In this document: positions 37,576-46,484 of the stretch, piece after piece
How the letters are laid out: each line of letters begins with the position of its first letter
Position numbering within the stretch: position 1 is the stretch's first letter
Notes under the pieces: model-generated
Seen by the model: the letters and a program-made list of their open reading frames with translations, nothing else
What the model was told of the DNA's origin: nothing
Databases searched by the model: none
Made by a program: the position numbers and the translations under genes
Source: Aureispira anguillae
GTDB lineage: Bacteria; Bacteroidota; Bacteroidia; Chitinophagales; Saprospiraceae
Assembly (NCBI RefSeq): GCF_026000115.1
Contig: NZ_AP026867.1
Location: 2,015,501 to 2,079,500, forward strand
DNA length: 64,000 nucleotides
Direction of reading: 5' to 3'

Positions 37576-39912
37576 CTATTGACTTTTGATAACCCTTAAC
37601 GTTTTGGTGCCAATCTGGATAAAGTAAATTCCCCTTTCCCAATTTTCTCCAAGCAGAATACGACCGTTGGGTTGTTCGATAGGTTGAGACTCCATGACCT
37701 GACCTAGTGTATTAACAACAGTAATGCTTGCAGGCAATGGAACGTGGGCATAATTTAATGTGACTTCTTTTTTAAATGGGTTGGGAGAAATACTTGCAGT
37801 TGTTGTTGGGTTATCCATAGAATGAATTGCAATATGGTTGCCGACAGAATCAACTACAGAAAAGTCATCCAACCAGATTCGAACTTTTCCCCCCACACTT
37901 GCATTGTCTTTGGCTGCCTTAAAATGAACTTGCATGGTAGAACTGAGTGAAATATGGTCTTTGATAGCTATGCTTGGTATAGTGTCCCATACGGCTACGA
38001 TATTACGTGTTGTAATGCTAAGAGCAGTAACGGTATCGGTGCCATTGGTTAGAATTACTTCTAGGGCGTTCATCGGAAAGGGAAGGAGATTGTAATAGTG
38101 ATACTGAAAGTTGAGATAAGGGGCTATTGTATTGCTTAGATCCATGATTGGAGAAGACAAGACCGTTGTTCCAGAGTCTAACCACTCTGTATTGATGACA
38201 CTATCGGGATAAATTCCTGTGGTCATGCATTTGTCTCCCAAATCATTTGCGTCAGAAGATAAAAAAGGAAAGAAAAAGTTAGGAATAGGGCGAGGGGTCT
38301 CTTGTACCCATTTCCCACGGGGTGCAGTACCAGAAATTGACCAGCCTAAATCCAATTGAAACTCGTCTTTGTACCCTCTGTTAAGTCCTATGTTGAGTAG
38401 CGTATCTGTTGTGATGTTGATGGAATCTTTTTGCATTTGATGTCCCCAATGCCCTAGCCAGATGGTGTATTGACTGGATAAAACCTGCTGTTGAAAATGC
38501 CCATTCTGGTCGGTTTGCCCTATATAAGTACTGTCAGGGCTATGGAGTTCAATGATTGTATTGGGAATAGGGTTCAGACTTTGATTATCGGTTACATCAA
38601 TTTCTAATAAAAGAGTAGGCAAAGGAACCAATGCTACATCTTCAATGGTCAATTGACCATTTTGAAGGGTAGTGGTAATGGTTTTTGGGGTGTAGCCCAA
38701 TTTACTAAAGGTGACTTGGTAGGTTCCAGGAGTCGCTGTTCCTGTTTTATAGGCTCCTGTAAAATCAGTATGTTCATTAATGGAAAGGGCAGTAAGCTCA
38801 ATGTCTACATTAAAAAGCGTGGTTCCTAATAGTGAATCAGTAACTGTTCCTTCTAGCCAGCAAGCTCTGACATAGTTGGGCTGAAAAATGTGTAAGCCTG
38901 TTTGGCGATCGGATACTAAAATTCGACCAGAAGGTAAAAAAGGATAGGCACCCCAAGCGCCATCAAATTCTGTATTGGGGGGATAGGGATAAGTATCGTA
39001 ACGGGCGACTTCTACTAGGTTATGGGGACGACTGGCATCAAGTATAACAAGCCCATCATCGTAATAGGAGGTCACTAAGAAGTCATTGTGAACGTGAACA
39101 TTGTGAGGAACAACATTAGGGTTGGGGGTTCTCCATCGGTCAATTCGTTTTATGTCAGACAAATCAGATACGTCATAAGCATCAATCCACGCCCCTGGTT
39201 TTTCGTCTGTTGTAAAGAGCGTTTGCCCATCATCTGACATCCATGCATTGTGACAAAAATTGCGAGAGGTATTTTGGGTGGCTAAAAGTTGGGGGTTGCT
39301 TTTATCGGAAATATCAAATACTGTAAAGAACCCATCGTTAATGTTGGCTGACCACATTGTATCATTGCGCACATAAATATCGTGAGAATAAAACCCTGGG
39401 TTTGTGATGCCAACAACAACAGGCGTGTCAGGATCTATCGTTAAATCATAAAAGACAGGTTGTCCTCCCCAAGCGCCTTCGCCAGCAGTGTATAAAATTC
39501 CTTGTTCATCAATCCATAAGTTGTGAGCCGTGCCACTCAAAGTCGAATGAAAATGATGAGTGACGCTATTGGGCAAATCAGAAAGATCAATAATTAAAAT
39601 GCCACCGCCGCCTTCCGTAACGGCATAAGCACGATTCCCATAAGTTTTTATGTCTCGCCAGACACTAAAGTTGGCACTAACATAGGCAACTTCTATGGGG
39701 TTGCTAGGGTCTGCAAGGCTGACAATAGAAACCCCCTGTTGTTCGCCAACCAAAGCATATTCTACACCAGAGGAATCTACATAACCCCAAATATCGTTTA
39801 GTATAATATTATAAGGAAGGTTGCCAATTGGTGTTAAATTGTGATTGGTTACTTGTGATAGACTGTTGAAACAGATCGTAAATAGAAATAAAGTGGTGAT
39901 TAATAATTTCAT
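37576..39912 (-). CDS. LVIVD-repeat (choice-of-anchor B) T9SS surface protein, copy 1
   Basis: A 778-residue secreted protein with a signal peptide ending SLSQ near residue 20. About 25-345 form a beta-propeller of LVIVD-type repeats (GVSIVSLADPSNPIEVA, GILIIDLSDLPN, GLVILDASRPHNLVEVARYDTY), the choice-of-anchor B architecture. Two carboxypeptidase-regulatory-like domains follow at about 355-435 (YQVTFSKLGYTPKTITTTL) and 440-505. A jelly-roll-like segment (SSPIMDLSNTIAPYLNFQYHYY) and a T9SS sorting domain from about 705 (SISPNPFKKEVTL ... NWERGIYFIQI) complete it. Likely a surface-exposed binding protein. It lies 203 bp downstream of its paralogue with a hairpin between, so each may have its own promoter. 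Confidence 0.9.
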   Translation of the reverse strand: MKLLITTLFLFTICFNSLSQVTNHNLTPIGNLPYNIILNDIWGYVDSSGVEYALVGEQQGVSIVSLADPSNPIEVAYVSANFSVWRDIKTYGNRAYAVTEGGGGILIIDLSDLPNSVTHHFHSTLSGTAHNLWIDEQGILYTAGEGAWGGQPVFYDLTIDPDTPVVVGITNPGFYSHDIYVRNDTMWSANINDGFFTVFDISDKSNPQLLATQNTSRNFCHNAWMSDDGQTLFTTDEKPGAWIDAYDVSDLSDIKRIDRWRTPNPNVVPHNVHVHNDFLVTSYYDDGLVILDASRPHNLVEVARYDTYPYPPNTEFDGAWGAYPFLPSGRILVSDRQTGLHIFQPNYVRACWLEGTVTDSLLGTTLFNVDIELTALSINEHTDFTGAYKTGTATPGTYQVTFSKLGYTPKTITTTLQNGQLTIEDVALVPLPTLLLEIDVTDNQSLNPIPNTIIELHSPDSTYIGQTDQNGHFQQQVLSSQYTIWLGHWGHQMQKDSINITTDTLLNIGLNRGYKDEFQLDLGWSISGTAPRGKWVQETPRPIPNFFFPFLSSDANDLGDKCMTTGIYPDSVINTEWLDSGTTVLSSPIMDLSNTIAPYLNFQYHYYNLLPFPMNALEVILTNGTDTVTALSITTRNIVAVWDTIPSIAIKDHISLSSTMQVHFKAAKDNASVGGKVRIWLDDFSVVDSVGNHIAIHSMDNPTTTASISPNPFKKEVTLNYAHVPLPASITVVNTLGQVMESQPIEQPNGRILLGENWERGIYFIQIGTKTLRVIKSQ

Positions 39913-40063
39913 TTTATCAAAATTGAAGGGGTGTTAATAAATAAACTAGGAGTTAGGGCATAAAACAAACTGTTCAAAACAAGCAATTGTAATGAATAGA
40001 ATACACCTAGTGTAAAAAAGATACAGATCTGTTGGGGATTTATTGATAAGAGAAGTTGGGGAG

Positions 40064-40102
40064 GAGAAGAATTAGGAAGGGGGAGGCTTCCTAATTCTTC
40101 TC
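40064..40102 (-). terminator. Strong hairpin downstream of LVIVD copy 2
   Basis: A 16-bp perfect inverted repeat, GAGAAGAATTAGGAAG (40064-40079) and its complement at 40087-40102, with a 7-nt loop. It sits 14 bp past the stop of the 40116 gene. There is no U-tract, so it may stabilise the 3' end or act with a factor. Confidence 0.65.
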
Positions 40103-40115
40103 TGAGATGAGGGGC

Positions 40116-42512
40116 TTATTGAGATTTGACAATTTTAATGCTTTGGCGGCCAATATTGACAAAATAAACACCAGCATTCCAAGAATGGCCAAGTTCTAAT
40201 GTTCCTGTTCTTTGTTCAACGACCTTTTGTTCGATGAGCTGTCCCAAGGCATTGTAAACGTGTAAGTCCAGTTTTTCAGAAGCATGATCCTGCATTTCAT
40301 AATCTATGTTGATCGTATGGCTAAAAGGATTGGGGAAGTAGTGTAAGTCAATTGTTTGATCTGGAATGACTGTGACGGCTGTTGATAGTGAATCAACAAT
40401 TTCAAATAAATCAATCAAAGCTTCTAAGGCTGTACCACTATCGTCATTTACTTTAAAGTAAACTCGCATATTGTTGCTTAGTGCAAGGTGGTCTAAAATT
40501 CGAACTTCTTCTTTGCCAGACCAAGTATAATTGGGAATTTGAGTACTCATAACCGTTACGGTGTCAGTTCCATTAGTCATGTAAACTTCAAAAGAATCTA
40601 AGCCACTAGGAGGCCAGTTGGCTGAAAAGAAATAATGATACGTCAAAATTGGATCAACGGCATTGCTCAGGTTCATAGGAGGAGACATAATAGTGGTTGC
40701 ACCACTATCAACATCATCGGTACCGTGAATGCCATTGCCATTGTTTCCAGTGATTAAACAATAACTACCTATATCGTGTGTTAAATCTCCATCTTCAGGC
40801 AAAACACTTCCTTGCCAGGTATAGAGGGGAGAAGGGATACCCCGTTCCCATTTTCCTGCAGTAGCATTTCCAAATTCAGACCAGCCATAATCTAAGGCAA
40901 ATTCATCTTTGTATCCTCTTGCTAAGGGGTAAACTTGATTTGGGATGACCGTAGAATCCAAGGCAACTAGATCAAATATCTTGGCATGGTTGCCCCAATG
41001 TCCCGCAATAATTTTGTAGTCATTGTCGGGAAAAATAACCAAACTAAAATTACCGTTGGCATCAGCCGTTGTGGTGTATTCATACAAGCTGCTTTGGAAA
41101 TGTAAAACAGCATTGCCTATTGACCAACTCGGATTGATGCTATCAACAACTTGCCCCGATAAGGTAAAGGCAGTGGCAGGTACCAATTGTACATTCTGAG
41201 TCGTAACCTGATTGTTGTTTAGGGTGACTTGGATCGTCTGAGGAATGTAGCCTGCTTTCTTAAATTCAACGTCATAGGTTCCTGATACCCCGATTCCTGT
41301 TTTGTAGATCCCAAAAAGATCCGTTTGATCTTCAGCGTAGGTATTTAAAATTTGTACATCGACATCAAATAAAGTAGCAGAGGTACTTTGATCGGTAACA
41401 ATTCCCTCTAACCAACAAGCCCGCTGATAGTTGGCCTGTAAAATATGTAAGCCTGTATTAATGTCAGAAACTAAAATTAGACCAGAAGGCAAAAAGGGAT
41501 AAGCCCCCCAAGCGCCATAAAATCCTGTTTCAGGAGTTAGGTGATAGGTGTCATAACGTCCCACTTCAATGAGGTTGTCTGGGCGACTGGCATCAATAAT
41601 AATTAGCCCATCGGTATAATACGAGGTAACCAAATAATCATTAAACGTATGAGTGTTGTGAGGAATGGTATTAGGGTTGGGCGTTCGGTAACGATCTAAT
41701 TCTTGAATGTTTCCCAAGTCAGAAACATCAAAAGCTGCCACCCAAGCATTCGATTTTTCATCTGTTGTGAAAAGTGTTTGTCCATCGTCTGAAATCCATG
41801 CATTGTGTGCAAAATCTCTAGGGGTTGTTTGGTTGCCCATTATAATGGGGTTTGTTTTGTCGCTTACATTGTAAACAGAAAATGTTCCGTCGTTGATATC
41901 CGATGTCCAAAGTGTATCGCCTCTAGTATAAGCATCGTGGGCATAAATAGGAAGCGTAGCACCAAGTAATACAGGACTACCAGCGGTGGTATTGACATCT
42001 AAAATAAAGGTTTCGCCAGCACTAATATTACTACCTGCAATATAACAAAAACCAGCTTCATCAATGTATAGATTATGAGCTTTCCATAAGGTGTCAGTTG
42101 CATTGTTAATGGTGAGTTCTGGTTTCCAAAATTGATAGGTTGGTGTGCCGTTAGGCAAAGGCGATAAATCTATAATTAATAAACCATCTTTGCCTTGATC
42201 CGAAGTGACATAAGCATAATCACCCCATGTTTTTAAATCTCGCCAAATAGAAGTAGCACCAGGAATAAATAAAACTTCCGTGGGATTAGAGGGCGTTGCA
42301 AGACTAACAATAGAGGTTCCTGTTCTCGTTCCAACTAAAGCATATTCTATTCCTGTATCATCTACATAACCCCAAATGTCGTTCAATTCTTGAGCGTAGG
42401 GAAGGTTTCCTATGGACGTTAGGTTGAAGTTTTGGGGTTGCGCCTGAGCCCAAGCACTAAAAAATAAAATAAAAAGGGGGATTATTGCAATTTTTGTCTG
42501 GCAATATCTCAT
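40116..42512 (-). CDS. LVIVD-repeat (choice-of-anchor B) T9SS surface protein, copy 2
   Basis: A 798-residue paralogue of the gene at 37576 with the same domain order: signal peptide ending AWAQAQ at about residue 25, LVIVD propeller to about 365, two carboxypeptidase-regulatory-like domains (YDVEFKKAGYIPQTIQVTL), a jelly-roll segment and a T9SS domain from about 725 (YFPNPFSHTINIDY ... SWNAGVYFVNI). The propellers match closely (WRDLKTWGDYAYVTSDQG; SDDGQTLFTTDEKS), at about half identical residues by eye. Divergence is spread evenly, unlike the mosaic macroglobulin pair, so this duplication looks older. Its promoter should lie in the AT-rich spacer 42513-42650. Confidence 0.9.
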   Translation of the reverse strand: MRYCQTKIAIIPLFILFFSAWAQAQPQNFNLTSIGNLPYAQELNDIWGYVDDTGIEYALVGTRTGTSIVSLATPSNPTEVLFIPGATSIWRDLKTWGDYAYVTSDQGKDGLLIIDLSPLPNGTPTYQFWKPELTINNATDTLWKAHNLYIDEAGFCYIAGSNISAGETFILDVNTTAGSPVLLGATLPIYAHDAYTRGDTLWTSDINDGTFSVYNVSDKTNPIIMGNQTTPRDFAHNAWISDDGQTLFTTDEKSNAWVAAFDVSDLGNIQELDRYRTPNPNTIPHNTHTFNDYLVTSYYTDGLIIIDASRPDNLIEVGRYDTYHLTPETGFYGAWGAYPFLPSGLILVSDINTGLHILQANYQRACWLEGIVTDQSTSATLFDVDVQILNTYAEDQTDLFGIYKTGIGVSGTYDVEFKKAGYIPQTIQVTLNNNQVTTQNVQLVPATAFTLSGQVVDSINPSWSIGNAVLHFQSSLYEYTTTADANGNFSLVIFPDNDYKIIAGHWGNHAKIFDLVALDSTVIPNQVYPLARGYKDEFALDYGWSEFGNATAGKWERGIPSPLYTWQGSVLPEDGDLTHDIGSYCLITGNNGNGIHGTDDVDSGATTIMSPPMNLSNAVDPILTYHYFFSANWPPSGLDSFEVYMTNGTDTVTVMSTQIPNYTWSGKEEVRILDHLALSNNMRVYFKVNDDSGTALEALIDLFEIVDSLSTAVTVIPDQTIDLHYFPNPFSHTINIDYEMQDHASEKLDLHVYNALGQLIEQKVVEQRTGTLELGHSWNAGVYFVNIGRQSIKIVKSQ

Positions 42513-42696
42513 GTAATAGTAATCGTTATACTCTCGTTGTTTAGTATCTAATTAGAGTGCTAAACAACAAATAGTTAGATGAATTAATAATGTAATGTGG
42601 GGAACGGAGTTTTATTCGAAATGCGTAGAATTATATGATGTGGTTACATTAAATGTCGAAAAAAAAACGAAAAAAACATAAAAAAAAACATAAAAA

Positions 42697-42729
42697 TTTT
42701 GTCAAAAAACAAATAAGCTATTATATTTG
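42697..42729 (+). promoter_or_regulatory. Bacteroidota-type promoter of tRNA-Gly
   Basis: TTTTG at 42697-42701 and TATATTTG at 42722-42729 are separated by 20 bases. This matches the Bacteroidota sigma-ABfr consensus (TTTG, 19-21 bases, TAnnTTTG). Transcription should begin about 7 bases downstream, roughly 14 bases before the mature tRNA 5' end. Confidence 0.85.
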
Positions 42730-42749
42730 CACTCACAATAACACAACAA

Positions 42750-42825
42750 GCGAAAATAGCTCAGCTGGTAGAGCACAACCTTGCCAAGGTTGGGGTCGCG
42801 AGTTCGAATCTCGTTTTTCGCTCCA
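42750..42825 (+). tRNA. tRNA-Gly (anticodon GCC)
   Basis: A 76-nt cloverleaf. The acceptor stem GCGAAAA pairs with TTTTCGC, the D-arm is GCTCAGCTGGTAGAGC, and the anticodon stem CAACC/GGTTG encloses the loop TTGCCAA (anticodon GCC). The T-arm contains GTTCGAATC, and the 3' CCA (42823-42825) is encoded in the DNA. It is a single gene, not part of an array. Confidence 0.97.
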
Positions 42826-42863
42826 ACAGCTTTCAGGACTTAAGTCTTGGAAGCTTTTTTTTA
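42826..42863 (+). terminator. Terminator of the tRNA-Gly gene
   Basis: AGCTTTCAGGACTTAAG is followed by a complementary CTTGGAAGCT, allowing a stem with small mismatches, then TTTTTTTT. It directly follows the CCA end. Confidence 0.8.
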
Positions 42864-43011
42864 TGTTCCATCTGTTGTAGAATTGACAATCCGAACGCCT
42901 TGCTACTTGTCTGCATATTGATGCTTCCTAAATTGTTCTTATATTTTTGACCGAGTTATTTAATTAAGTTCATTGGGTAGATTATATTTGATTTAATTTA
43001 TTCTATTCTAC

Positions 43012-43207
43012 TAAGTAGATGGACGAAAATAATTAACATTAAATGGGGCATCTTTTGTCCGCTAAGCTTCCTTGAAAAGCCTCGCTTTACTTGCTTCGCT
43101 GCGTGAAGTCGCAGGCTTAGTTAGCCCGTTAAAGCTACGTTTTGCAAGTCGTTAGCGAAAAAAAATATACTCCAATTTTTAAACTACTAATTTTGTCCAT
43201 CTACTTA
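43012..43207. mobile_element. MITE-like element with terminal inverted repeats
   Basis: TAAGTAGATGGAC at 43012-43024 is the exact reverse complement of 43195-43207. The similarity continues inward to 17 of 19 positions, bounding a 196-bp element. It encodes no protein. The interior is GC-richer and contains GCTTCGCTGCGTGAAG-like sequence seen in other spacers of the window. If the outermost TA on each side is a target duplication, the ends would resemble IS630/Tc1-type elements. It lies just upstream of the serine deaminase start and may influence its expression. Confidence 0.7.
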
Positions 43208-43227
43208 CTTATTTTTCATTATTCTAC

Positions 43228-44643
43228 ATGGAACAAATCAGCGTTTTTGATATTTTTAAAATAGGTGTGGGACCTTCGAGCTCGCATACTATGGGACCTT
43301 GGGTAGCCGCAGGTTCTTTTCTAAAAGAGGTAGGTGATCGTAATATCATTACTATTCATGTAAAACTCTATGGTTCGCTTGCTAAAACAGGACATGGGCA
43401 TGGTACCGATATTGCAGTGATGCTTGGATTGATGGGTTATGACCCTAAGACAATTAAAACCAAGAAAATTGATCGTTATATCCAGAAAGTTTACGACTTA
43501 AATTTATTGGAAATAGATGGTCGTTATACGGTGCCATTTATACCAACGGAGCATATTGAGTTTATTTATCGCAACCTACCAACTCATCCTAATGCGTTAA
43601 CATTTGTAGCCGTGCTAGAGAATGGGGAAACCTTAGAAGAAACTTATTATTCTATAGGTGGAGGGTTCGTCACTAAAGAAGGAGCCGAAAATACTGAAGA
43701 GGATACAGTCGTTGCCTCCAAGTTTCCGTATGCGATAGCCTGTGAAAAAGATCTAATCAAATGGATAGAGGAAACGAACCTTTCTATTTCTGAGATTGTC
43801 CTAAAAAATGAGTTGAGTTTAAGACCTCGGAAAGAGATTCGAAAGGGAATTTTAGAAATTTGGGAAACCATGAAAGCTTGCATTCATAAAGGTTGTCATA
43901 CAGAAGGAGTGTTGCCTGGAGGGTTGGATGTTGAGCGTAGGGCTTATCGTTTTAATAATAAATTATTAAATGGCGTTCAAACCAAAGATATTGACGATTG
44001 GATGCGTTTGATTCAGGTAGTGAATCCAAGTTTTAGTAATGTTGTGAATTGGATTAGTTGTTTTGCCTTGGCGGTTAACGAGGAAAATGCAGCTTTTGGG
44101 CGTGTTGTTACTGCTCCTACCAATGGTGCTGCTGGAGTAATCCCTGCTGTGCTAATGTTTTATATGTGTTTTTATCCCAATAAAGGCAATAAAGACATTA
44201 TCCGCTTTATTTTGACGGCTTCGGAAATAGGAAGTTTGTTTAAAAAAGGCTCTACTATTTCAGCTGCTATGGGAGGCTGCCAAGCAGAAATTGGCGTTTC
44301 TTCTGCTATGGCTGCTGCTGGTTTAACAGAATGTTTGGGCGGTAGCCCTCAGCAAGTTTTGATTGCAGCAGAAATTGCAATGGAGCATCATTTAGGCTTG
44401 ACTTGTGATCCTATTAAGGGGCTGGTTCAGGTGCCTTGTATCGAACGAAATACGATGGGAGCAATGAAGGCTTTGACGGCTTGTCAAATAGCTCTGACAA
44501 GTGACCCTACAAAGGCTAAGGTGAGCTTAGATAATGTTATAAAAACAATGAAAGAAACAGCCTTGGATATGAGTGAAAAGTACAAAGAAACATCAGAAGG
44601 GGGCTTGGCTATGAATGTTTCGGTTAGAGTTCCTGAATGTTAA
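43228..44643 (+). CDS. sdaA: L-serine ammonia-lyase, iron-sulfur dependent, single chain
   Basis: A 471-residue protein with fused beta (about 1-160) and alpha (about 185-465) domains, as in proteobacterial SdaA/SdaB. It converts L-serine to pyruvate and ammonia using a 4Fe-4S cluster. Visible signatures are [12 protein letters not shown] (14-25), [13 protein letters not shown] (295-307) and [10 protein letters not shown]. Cysteines 351, 393 and 404 have the same 42/11 spacing as the cluster ligands known in this family (343, 385, 396). The C-terminus ends SVRVPEC; the terminal cysteine is a family feature that can occupy the fourth cluster site. The start at 43228 lies only 20 bp past the MITE-like element. 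Confidence 0.97.
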   Translation: MEQISVFDIFKIGVGPSSSHTMGPWVAAGSFLKEVGDRNIITIHVKLYGSLAKTGHGHGTDIAVMLGLMGYDPKTIKTKKIDRYIQKVYDLNLLEIDGRYTVPFIPTEHIEFIYRNLPTHPNALTFVAVLENGETLEETYYSIGGGFVTKEGAENTEEDTVVASKFPYAIACEKDLIKWIEETNLSISEIVLKNELSLRPRKEIRKGILEIWETMKACIHKGCHTEGVLPGGLDVERRAYRFNNKLLNGVQTKDIDDWMRLIQVVNPSFSNVVNWISCFALAVNEENAAFGRVVTAPTNGAAGVIPAVLMFYMCFYPNKGNKDIIRFILTASEIGSLFKKGSTISAAMGGCQAEIGVSSAMAAAGLTECLGGSPQQVLIAAEIAMEHHLGLTCDPIKGLVQVPCIERNTMGAMKALTACQIALTSDPTKAKVSLDNVIKTMKETALDMSEKYKETSEGGLAMNVSVRVPEC

Positions 44644-45035
44644 GATGTCATGAATTATTTAATATTTTATATGGAGTATTAGTCTTAGAGATTGATGGTT
44701 GAAATTCAAGAGATTGAAGCCAAAAGGTGAGAACTTGATTATTAGCTACTTGTACTCAAAGGGAGTGTTTTAATTATTTGTTTGCCAGTTGGTTAGGGGA
44801 GGTTTTTCTAAGAGCTAAAATAGCAATTTTATAATTTGGGCTTACTAAAAAGCAAAAAGTAACGATCGATTACACAATTGTACATCTCATAAAGCTTTAA
44901 ATATTATTTTTATGCAGTATTTAAAGTTCATAACTTTTCCATATATTGCAAAAAATAACTAAAATAGTACTTTCTTGTTGTGGAGCAAGAATGCTATTTT
45001 CATAATTGTATTAAATAACTTAAAATAAAAATTAC
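44644..45035. other. 392-bp spacer
   Basis: AT-rich spacer with no coding ORF and no clear terminator for the serine deaminase. Its end holds the hairpin at 44961-45000, directly upstream of a small lipoprotein gene. Confidence 0.5.
44961..45000 (+). promoter_or_regulatory. Leader hairpin upstream of small lipoprotein gene
   Basis: AAAATAG and CTATTTT form the outer pair; TTTCTTG and CAAGAA form the inner stem around an 8-nt loop. The structure ends 35 bp before the ATG at 45036. It could be a 5' leader element or a terminator for upstream transcription. Confidence 0.45.
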
Positions 45036-45266
45036 ATGAAAAAAAATATATTGCGTTTTTCCGCTGTTTTAGTAGCTTCTGCTACTCTTTTTAGCTGTGG
45101 AGGAGGAATGACTCCTGAGGAAATTCAAGCAGAGGCTCAGAAAAAATTTGACGAACAAAAAATTGAATTGGAAGAAGCTGCCGCATCAGATTGCGAATCG
45201 AATATGGAAACTTATACCCAAGCAGCATTAGACTCTTTGCAAGGAGCTAGTCAAATGGACAGCTAA
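45036..45266 (+). CDS. Small lipoprotein
   Basis: A 76-residue protein with a lipobox (ATLFSCGGG, Cys21). A short acidic helix rich in Gln/Glu/Ala follows (TPEEIQAEAQKKFDEQKIELEEA), with a further cysteine in ASDCESN and a hydrophilic tail. The helix has coiled-coil character. No family is recognised. It lies 42 bp upstream of the 168-residue Lys/Thr-rich protein on the same strand, and the two share an export signal, a similar size class and one terminator, so they probably form a two-gene operon of envelope proteins. Confidence 0.75.
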   Translation: MKKNILRFSAVLVASATLFSCGGGMTPEEIQAEAQKKFDEQKIELEEAAASDCESNMETYTQAALDSLQGASQMDS

Positions 45267-45308
45267 TTTGAGTTTTAATTTTAATAATCCAAAAATTGAA
45301 TTTTAATT

Positions 45309-45815
45309 ATGAAAAAAACAACATTATACAATATTGCTGCAGGATGCCTAACTATTTTTAGTGTGGGTGCTTTTACCGCATTTGATGATGCTCAAACAGA
45401 TGAGCAAAAGGTAGAAACTGCGTTCAACCAATTGGTAACGGATTTCAAAATGGAGCAGGATGCACTTTGCAAAACACAAGCATTGGCGCAAGCACAAGCT
45501 AAGTTTATGGAGATGCAAGCAGCAGCAGAAAATAGCGAAGCTTCTTCTGGTACTCCTACTAAAGTTGTAAAAGGACGTGGAACTAGCCAAGGTGGTAACT
45601 CTACTAGCACAAGCACTAGTAATGGTAATGACCAAGTAGATGAAAAACCTGCTACAACTACTACAACAACTACTCCTACTGGCAAAAAAGGTAAAATGAG
45701 TGGTGGTACAACAACAACAACTAGCGATAAAAAAGGTAAAATGAGTGGCAGTGATGCTAAGTCAGGAACTAGCACGACTACTTCTAAGAAAAAGAGTAAA
45801 ATGGGAGGTAAGTAA
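45309..45815 (+). CDS. Exported low-complexity protein with KKGKMSG repeats
   Basis: A 168-residue protein with an N-terminal export signal (about 1-25, GAFTAFDDA). An acidic/Gln-rich helix follows at about 28-75 (one Cys), then a low-complexity tail made of Thr/Ser runs alternating with basic units: GKKGKMSGG, DKKGKMSGS and SKKKSKMGGK. The tail is strongly positively charged and presumably disordered; it could bind nucleic acid, lipopolysaccharide or other anionic surface polymers (inference). No family is recognised. Length variation between strains is likely because the coding DNA is itself repetitive (ACTACTACAACAAC-type runs around 45650-45725). It is probably co-transcribed with the small lipoprotein upstream. 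Confidence 0.75.
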   Translation: MKKTTLYNIAAGCLTIFSVGAFTAFDDAQTDEQKVETAFNQLVTDFKMEQDALCKTQALAQAQAKFMEMQAAAENSEASSGTPTKVVKGRGTSQGGNSTSTSTSNGNDQVDEKPATTTTTTTPTGKKGKMSGGTTTTTSDKKGKMSGSDAKSGTSTTTSKKKSKMGGK

Positions 45816-45831
45816 TTTATCTCATCTCAAT

Positions 45832-45867
45832 AAAAAAAAGGACAAGCTTAGCTTGTCCTTTTTTTTA
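45832..45867. terminator. Bidirectional rho-independent terminator
   Basis: GGACAAGC and GCTTGTCC (45840-45847, 45851-45858) pair around a TTA loop, flanked by A8 on the left and T8-9 on the right. It serves the genes ending at 45815 (plus) and 45889 (minus). Confidence 0.95.
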
Positions 45868-45888
45868 TTCCTTAAAGTGTGGTTGATA

Positions 45889-46395
45889 TTATTGCTTAAC
45901 CCAAGTAGAGTAACAAGTATCTCTTGAAATATTAGCAGGATCAGTTTCGTCAGAAACGATATAAGTCATGCTAATTGTGTTACCAGTAAGTGTTGCATTT
46001 CCAACAGATTCTACAAAGAAATCATCGTTGTCTGGCTCTTGACGTGCAATTGAGAACTCAGAAGAAGCACTAACAGTAGCAGTTACGCTATTGCTAAAGA
46101 TGTTCCAGAAGTTAGTAACGTTAAAATCCATGATACCTGTACCGTTGATAGCACTTACTGTGTAAGACGCAGGAACTGAAGCAGTACAGCTGTCAGAAAC
46201 AACCCAGCTTCCGATAAATTTAGTACGCATCTCTGTGTTACAAAGTCCAGCAGCATCTTGCTCATACCCTGCATCACAAACGCAAATACCTTCAGTACAA
46301 GTTCCTGCAGTACCACAAACAACATCTTTACATGGGTCTGTGTTACAAGAAATTACTAGAAGAGCACCCAAAAATAAATTGATTAAATTTTTCAT
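45889..46395 (-). CDS. EGF-like lipoprotein
   Basis: A 168-residue protein with a lipobox (LLVISCNTD, Cys17). A cysteine-rich EGF-like module follows at about 17-52 with CKDVVCGTAGTCTEGICVC and a closing CNTE. The remaining 115 residues are beta-rich (FIGSWVVSDSCTASVPASYTV ... NTISMTYIVSD) with two more cysteines, resembling the lipocalin-like domains often found behind such modules in Bacteroidota lipoproteins. It is probably surface- or periplasm-exposed; no partner is evident. Upstream it has a hairpin at 46446-46484. Confidence 0.8.
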   Translation of the reverse strand: MKNLINLFLGALLVISCNTDPCKDVVCGTAGTCTEGICVCDAGYEQDAAGLCNTEMRTKFIGSWVVSDSCTASVPASYTVSAINGTGIMDFNVTNFWNIFSNSVTATVSASSEFSIARQEPDNDDFFVESVGNATLTGNTISMTYIVSDETDPANISRDTCYSTWVKQ

Positions 46396-46445
46396 AATGT
46401 GTTATTAATTTAAAAAAAACTAAATAAAAAAAGCGTTAAATTATA

Positions 46446-46484
46446 TTTCCTTTTTTAGTAAGAAAACTTACCATAAAAGGAAAG
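46446..46484 (-). promoter_or_regulatory. Hairpin upstream of the EGF-like lipoprotein gene
   Basis: TTTCC..TT.. pairs with its complement in AAAAGGAAAG, enclosing an inner GTAAG/CTTAC stem with an AAAA loop. It is about 50-90 bp upstream of the start at 46395. It could be part of the 5' leader or a leftover terminator of a lost upstream gene. Confidence 0.4.

Noticed and set aside
36967-37642. 88-residue reverse ORF at 37376-37642 as a separate gene
   Set aside because: It overlaps the start of the lipocalin-like lipoprotein and the end of the LVIVD gene and covers a terminator.
42653-42880. 75-residue plus-strand ORF
   Set aside because: It runs through the promoter, the tRNA-Gly gene and its terminator; the lysine-rich start is just poly-A.
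45392-45775. 127-residue reverse ORF, Val/Pro/Leu-rich
   Set aside because: It is the antisense reading of the low-complexity Thr/Lys repeat tail of the 168-residue protein.
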